Source of the DNA: an uncultured Pedosphaera sp.
GTDB taxonomy: Bacteria; Verrucomicrobiota; Verrucomicrobiia; Limisphaerales; Pedosphaeraceae
DNA length: 64,000 nucleotides
Direction of reading: 5' to 3'
Assembly: GCA_903918755.1 (NCBI GenBank)
Contig: CAIXFN010000110.1
Span: forward strand, 62,001 to 126,000
Shown: positions 59,973 through 64,000 of the stretch, piece after piece
How the letters are laid out: each line of letters opens with the position of its first letter
How positions within the stretch are numbered: position 1 is the first letter of the stretch
Made by a program: the position numbers and the translations under genes
The notes under the pieces: model-generated
The model's input: the letters and a program-made list of their open reading frames with translations, nothing else
Databases searched by the model: none
What the model was told of the DNA's origin: nothing

Positions 59973-62432
59973 TCACTGCATCACCGCCCGATAAAAGCGG
60001 GACGGTTTGGTAGTGCCAGCCGGGTCGAGGAACTGGTAAGGGCTGGCGCTTAAATTGGAAATGGTCAACACGTTTATCCAATTGGCTTCCGCCAGGTTGG
60101 TGCTGGCTTGCACAAAATAGTTGTAGCCCAGGAGACCGTTTAGATTCAGCACCGGGTAACCGGAGAGGACCTGAATTTTCAGGGTTGGCGGAACGAGAAC
60201 TGAGAGTGTGGCGTTGGAACTGGTAACACTTCCAGCGAAGTTGCCAACGGTTACCAAATAATTTCCGGCGTTGGTTCCGGTCGCCGCCGGAATCACGTAA
60301 ACGGAACTTGTTGCTCCGGGAAGGTTCACGCCGTTGAATTTCCATTGAAATTGGAAGGGATAAGTTCCGCTGCTCCCCACGTTGAAGGTAACTGTGGATC
60401 CCACACCGACGCGCTGACTGATGGGTTGGGACGTGATTAATGGAGGATCGATGATGCTCAAAAAGGCGTTGGAACTGATCGCGACACCGGCGAGATTGGA
60501 AATGGCAACGGAATAAGGACCGGCATTGCGGTCATTAAGGTTGGAGATGGTCAGACTGTTGCTCGTGGAGCCGGAAATCTGGCCTCCATCGGAAAGGTTG
60601 GTTCCATACCACTTCCACTGGTAGGCAAGCGGTGCAATTCCCGAAGCGACCACGGAGAAGGTGACCGATTTTCCGGCGGCGCCAAGTTGGCTGCTAGGGT
60701 GGACACTGATGACCGGGGTTTGCACCACCGTTAAGGTCGCCACAGCACTGGTGGCGGTTCCCTGGCTGTCGGTTACGGTCACAAAATAATCACCAGCCAA
60801 GTTGGAGGATGTGGAAACGATGGAGAACGACGTATCAGCGGTGCCAATGGCAGGTCCGCCGACAGGTGAGCCGTTGAAATACCACTGAAAGAGCAGGGGC
60901 GGGGGGCCAACTGCGTTGGCGGCGAAGCTCACATTTCCTCCAATGCCAATGGTCTGGCTGACGGGTTGCACAGAGAAATAAGGGGTTTGGTCGACGACCA
61001 GGGTGGCATTGGAGCTAATCGTCACGCCAAAAACATTGGTGATCATGACCGAGTAAACGGCGGCCTCTGCCAGGGAAACACTGGCGATTGCTAGCTGCAC
61101 GCTCGAAGCTCCCGAGATGTTGCCACCGTCCGCCAGGGGCGCTCCATTCTTAAGCCACTGATAAGAGATCGGAACGTTCGGCAGGCTGGTTGCGGGCGCA
61201 GAAAACGTCGCCAGCGTACCGAGGTGGTTGGTCCGGATCGCAGGTTGCGAGAGGATTTTGGGAGGATCCAGGGAAAATCGAAACGCGGAAGCGACACTTC
61301 CGCCCGGTCCCAGCAGAGTTGTGCCATACAGGTTGCCATCGGGGCCGAGTGCCAACCCGCTGGGGTAGCGCGAATTGGTAAATGATGCAACCGTGCTAAA
61401 AAGGCCCTGAGTGGTGAATTGGAAGACGGTGCCGAAACCGCTGGAGCCACCCCCCTGGGTGGTTCCATAGAAATTGCCGTCCCTGGCCAGAACCATCGGT
61501 CCAACGGGGCCTTGTCCGGCGCTCAGCGAAACAAGCGGGCGGATGCCGCTCTCCCGGCTAAAGCGAAAAATGACACCTCCGCCGCCAGCCGTGCCACCAC
61601 TGCCGGTCACGCCGTACATCTGACCATCCGCTCCATAGGCAAGTTCGGATTCGGGGTCGGCCCCGTTGGTAATGGTAAAGGTGTCCAGGAGGGTTAAGCC
61701 TCCGTTGGTCGAAACCGAGACAATTGTGCCAGCATCCAGCGTTCCTCCGGTTGCCATGGGCACGTAGAGGTAGCCATCCCTGGCCAGCAGCGGGGCGCCA
61801 ATGGGGTGGGACCCGTTCGTGTCGCTGAAACTGAAAGAGCTTGCCAAGGGGGTAATTGTTCCGTCCGGCGTGAGCCTGAAGACGCAGCCGAAACCTCCCG
61901 CCCCTCCGTAGTATGTGGAGCCGTAGAAATTACCATCGGAACCAAGCGCGAGCGGCCCATTTGGCGAAGATCCGCTCGCGTAATTAAAACTCACGAAATT
62001 GGAGATATTGCCGTTGGTGCTTGCCTTGTAAACATTCCCAACCCCGGTTCCGCCGTCATAGGTCATGCCATATAACAGGCCGTCCCTTCCCAACGTTGGA
62101 CTTGCTTCTGGATGAGCGCCATTTGAACCGGCAAAGGAAGAAAGAGTGGTCAAGGCACCATTCGGAGTAATGCGGAAAAAGGTTCCCACACCGGCGGAGC
62201 CACCTTCACGGGTCGTGCCGTAAAAGTTGCCATCATTCGCCAGGGTGAGGCCGGTGGGCATGGAACCGTTTGGATGCACCGAACCGCCGTAAGGGAACTC
62301 AAAAATGGTTTGCAGCGTTTGGGCCGACGAAGCCGGCGCGAGCATGAAAAGCAGCAAAATGAATGGTAACACCTCTAGCCTGCGCAAACATCCCATCCCG
62401 AGAAGTTTGGGCCTCGACGCCCTTGCGTTCAT
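59973..62432 (-). CDS. Secreted GloVer-repeat and Ig-like protein
   Basis: 819 aa from ATG 62432 (ATG 62471 or 62396 are alternatives). A signal peptide covers LEVLPFILLLFMLAPASSA. Residues 50-390 hold about seven GloVer-type repeats (TIGR03803) with the core NDGNFYGTTREGGSAGVG, then LGRDGLLYGMTYDGGTG, LGSDGNFYGSTYYGG and further copies. Four Ig-like domains follow, each with PxI..QP....GG..TF and a YQW or FQW strand (SYQWLKNG, FQWYFNG, YQWKWYG, FQWKFNG). The C-terminus has YFVQASTNLAEANWINVLTI ... SRFYRAVMQ. The function is not known; it is probably surface-bound or released. Confidence 0.85.
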   Translation of the reverse strand: MNARASRPKLLGMGCLRRLEVLPFILLLFMLAPASSAQTLQTIFEFPYGGSVHPNGSMPTGLTLANDGNFYGTTREGGSAGVGTFFRITPNGALTTLSSFAGSNGAHPEASPTLGRDGLLYGMTYDGGTGVGNVYKASTNGNISNFVSFNYASGSSPNGPLALGSDGNFYGSTYYGGAGGFGCVFRLTPDGTITPLASSFSFSDTNGSHPIGAPLLARDGYLYVPMATGGTLDAGTIVSVSTNGGLTLLDTFTITNGADPESELAYGADGQMYGVTGSGGTAGGGGVIFRFSRESGIRPLVSLSAGQGPVGPMVLARDGNFYGTTQGGGSSGFGTVFQFTTQGLFSTVASFTNSRYPSGLALGPDGNLYGTTLLGPGGSVASAFRFSLDPPKILSQPAIRTNHLGTLATFSAPATSLPNVPISYQWLKNGAPLADGGNISGASSVQLAIASVSLAEAAVYSVMITNVFGVTISSNATLVVDQTPYFSVQPVSQTIGIGGNVSFAANAVGPPPLLFQWYFNGSPVGGPAIGTADTSFSIVSTSSNLAGDYFVTVTDSQGTATSAVATLTVVQTPVISVHPSSQLGAAGKSVTFSVVASGIAPLAYQWKWYGTNLSDGGQISGSTSNSLTISNLNDRNAGPYSVAISNLAGVAISSNAFLSIIDPPLITSQPISQRVGVGSTVTFNVGSSGTYPFQFQWKFNGVNLPGATSSVYVIPAATGTNAGNYLVTVGNFAGSVTSSNATLSVLVPPTLKIQVLSGYPVLNLNGLLGYNYFVQASTNLAEANWINVLTISNLSASPYQFLDPAGTTKPSRFYRAVMQ

Positions 62433-62970
62433 CCGGCTCGACTGAGATTGGCGTTGAGCAAGTCCTTGCATATGTTGGGCGGAGCATGTTCCGGTTTAGC
62501 GCGATTTTTTATATATGACCTCAGAGTGAGGATTATTAAAGCTAAAAGGCCCGCGAGTGGCTTTTTTGCGATTTTATTTAATTGTCCCCTCCTTGTCGCA
62601 TCTGACCTTACGGCCGAAGCTGAAGGCATTGGGCTTCCTCTTTGGATTGGCGTTTATCGCCGATTTGCTGTCACAATACGAAACGGTCTGCCTTCGTATT
62701 TACATAAATAATGACAGTATCCTAGCACATGGTGCCGCACCATGTCAAGTACCGTTCAGACTGGCGGACGGACGCCGTCGTCTTACGGTGGCGGCCGGGG
62801 TATTACAAAAAGTATTTCCACAACTGACCATCATTCACCGGCTGGAGCAGACAAGGGTTAAGGTTGCCAGCATATTCTCTTGACTGTTTCTTGAGTCGAT
62901 GGAGCAGGAATTTCAAGTAGCCAGCGCCGCCCTTGCAGACTCGTTTCGCGATCCATGCCAAAGGCCTGGG
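62433..62970. other. Intergenic region, AT-richer, no intact gene
   Basis: About 540 bp without a convincing gene. It contains the promoter side of the GloVer/Ig protein. A perfect 17-base palindromic element, CATGGTG-CCG-CACCATG (62728-62744), could be a regulator site. Short open frames give no family resemblance. Confidence 0.55.
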
Positions 62971-63110
62971 CTATTCTCCCCGGAATGCGAGCGCCAGTTT
63001 CACCTTGCGTTCGTCGCCCTTGGGCAAGGTGACCAGGTCCCCCTGCTGCCATTGCGGCGCCTGCAGTCCGACGAGCACCAACCGTCCCGCCCCACTTCCC
63101 CGGCTTTCCG
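62971..63110 (-). pseudogene. C-terminal remnant of an unidentified protein
   Basis: A minus-strand frame ending with TAG at 62971-62973 encodes about 45 residues with a protein-like pattern, GRLVLVGLQAPQWQQGD then LVTLPKGDERKVKLALAFRG. No start codon or upstream domain is joined to it. It lies directly downstream of the broken hicA, so it is probably a leftover of a deletion. The family was not recognised. Confidence 0.4.
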
Positions 63111-63124
63111 AACAATCTTTGACT

Positions 63125-63220
63125 TCATGCCGACCACAAAGTCGCACCGGGGCGCTTCCAGCACCAGATCGACCCCAAAAGTTTTATTTCACTCCCACTC
63201 TGGTCGCGCGGCAGCTTCAT
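63125..63220 (-). pseudogene. hicA-like toxin gene remnant
   Basis: ATG at 63220 overlaps the hicB-like stop (ATGA), the usual hicBA coupling. The frame begins MKLPRDQSGSEIKLLG, the standard HicA N-terminus (MKLPRD.SG.EL...L), and then leaves the family (SIWCWKRPGATLWSA) and ends with TGA after 31 residues. The dsRNA-binding His-containing part is gone, so no active toxin is made. HicA toxins are small RNA-cleaving proteins. Confidence 0.6.
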
Positions 63221-63381
63221 GCAGTGACAAGGACTCCGTCACGCTCCAGGCGAAAAAGGACGGACGCGGGCTTGGTCTGGTCAAAGAAAAAGCCGGCCAC
63301 GGCCTCGCGGACGTTCTGGCACAACTCCACCACGTAACCGCCATCCCCCTCCTGCGTCACTTGGAATACGATCTTATTCAT
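63217..63381 (-). pseudogene. hicB-like antitoxin gene with internal deletion
   Basis: 54 aa from ATG 63381. It begins MNKIVFQVTQEGDGGYVVE, the start of the HicB/DUF1902 family, and ends with NVREAVAGFFFDQTKPASVL, RLERDGVLVTA, the usual C-terminus. The middle of about 20 residues (the strand and helix between GGY and LRxNVREA) is absent, while the frame is kept. The product is unlikely to fold as a complete antitoxin. With the adjacent hicA remnant it marks a decayed toxin-antitoxin module. Confidence 0.6.
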
Positions 63382-63513
63382 GCTGCGCATAGCCTGAACA
63401 ACCGTGGTCTGAATCGCATGTCTTCGGCGGTTTGACGATTGTCGGCATTCAACCGCGATCTCCCAAAGCGCCAGAGGGACCTTCCAAGCCATGGATCTCA
63501 ACCCACCAGCCTA

Positions 63514-64000
63514 CTACAACCCCGGCGTGGGCGGCCGCACTGGCGCGTGGGCACTCAGCACTCCCGTCGCCTTGGTCACGCGTTTGTAGATCTTGTCGCC
63601 GCAGGTGACATACAGCTCATTAAACTTGGGACCGCCGAGCGCCACGCCGGTCACCAGCGAGCGTTGTGGGGGCGGCAGGATCACGTTCACCCGACCGGGT
63701 TGATCGCAGATTTGGACGCCCATCTCCGTGGCCACATAGAGCCAGCCTTTGTTGTCCACGGCCATCCCGCCGCCATAGCTCTGCCCGCTGCCGGGCGCCA
63801 GGTGCAGGCAGAAATAGCGCTGCCGCGCCGTGAGCGTGCCGTCGGGTTGGATGTGGAAGGAATAGGCGAACTGCCCGCGCGCATCGGTCACGATCAGCAG
63901 GCTTTGATCCGGCGTAAACTGCACGCCGACCGGTTCCGCGATGCCTTCGTCCACCAGCAACTTTTGCCCGCGGCGATTGACGAACCAGATCTTGTGATGC
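63514..64000 (-). CDS. SMP-30/gluconolactonase-like beta-propeller protein, N-terminus cut by window edge
   Basis: The frame is open from the right edge to the stop at 63514 (about 161 aa visible). Typical segments: HKIWFVNRRGQKLLVDEG, EPVGVQFTPDQSLLIVTDAR, SYGGGMAVDNKGWLYVATEM, GVQICDQPGRVNVILPPP, FNELYVTCGDKIYKRVTKAT. The DNKG segment and the NELYVT strand hold the residues that bind the catalytic divalent metal in the SMP-30 family. Lactone hydrolysis of a sugar acid is expected. The missing N-terminus would show whether it is secreted or fused to another domain. Confidence 0.85.
   Translation of the reverse strand, partial: HHKIWFVNRRGQKLLVDEGIAEPVGVQFTPDQSLLIVTDARGQFAYSFHIQPDGTLTARQRYFCLHLAPGSGQSYGGGMAVDNKGWLYVATEMGVQICDQPGRVNVILPPPQRSLVTGVALGGPKFNELYVTCGDKIYKRVTKATGVLSAHAPVRPPTPGL

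Noticed and set aside
1-64000. tRNA, rRNA and insertion sequences
   Set aside because: No tRNA- or rRNA-like sequence, transposase motif or terminal inverted repeat was recognised by reading; a dedicated tRNA scan was not possible.

Overview
The window looks like a chromosomal segment of a Verrucomicrobiota bacterium (Pedosphaera/Limisphaera-like; the rank is an inference). The signs are GC-rich, densely packed genes, a PSD1-DUF1501-WD40 cassette, several prepilin-type pseudopilins, very long Lamin-tail/CotH, GloVer-repeat and Ig-like secreted proteins, and RDD/bactofilin-like and ECF sigma modules. No rRNA, tRNA, CRISPR array, prophage or insertion sequence was recognised. Both edges cut genes: a membrane GT-C-like glycosyltransferase on the left and an SMP-30/gluconolactonase-like protein on the right.

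Layout. 0-8 kb: GT-C-like protein, YajQ, an ankyrin protein, then the co-directional PSD1 cytochrome / DUF1501 / WD40 genes. 8-14.7 kb: GDSL hydrolase and CE15-like esterase (minus), a frameshifted RES-domain gene, an S74-chaperone surface protein and a small secreted protein. 14.9-21.1 kb: a NhaR-like LysR regulator divergent from cysD-like, dabB and dabA, an apparent energy-coupled inorganic-carbon uptake operon with an unusual CysD-like first gene. 21.2-22.7 kb: a retron-like locus, with its own promoter, a 156-nt msr-msd candidate RNA bounded by a perfect 13-bp inverted repeat, and a myxobacterial-type reverse transcriptase. 22.8-34.6 kb: secreted FG-GAP/UnbV, beta-helix, pseudopilin and giant CotH/LTD proteins. 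34.9-44.3 kb: housekeeping and envelope genes (EgtD-like, UvrB/C-motif, YqeY, rhomboid, DUF1015, bactofilin-RDD, putative anti-sigma, ECF sigma). 44.4-59.7 kb: Ig/DUF4623-like protein, pseudopilin, HtrA-like protease, a PQQ dehydrogenase-cytochrome c fusion, esterase, sugar isomerase, a second ECF sigma followed by a pseudopilin fused to a membrane module, and a PEP-mutase-like protein. 59.9-64 kb: a GloVer/Ig protein, then about 0.5 kb with remnants of a hicBA toxin-antitoxin pair.

Most noteworthy is the retron candidate. A promoter (TTGACA, 17 bp, GTTAAT), the a1/a2 repeats, a branching-G position, an msr-like hairpin, an msd-like long hairpin and a retron-type RT all occur in the canonical order within 1.6 kb, with no recognisable effector gene. 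Also unusual are the CysD-like gene in the dab operon, the membrane-module/pseudopilin fusion behind an ECF sigma factor, and a C-terminal motif shared by three otherwise unrelated secreted proteins.
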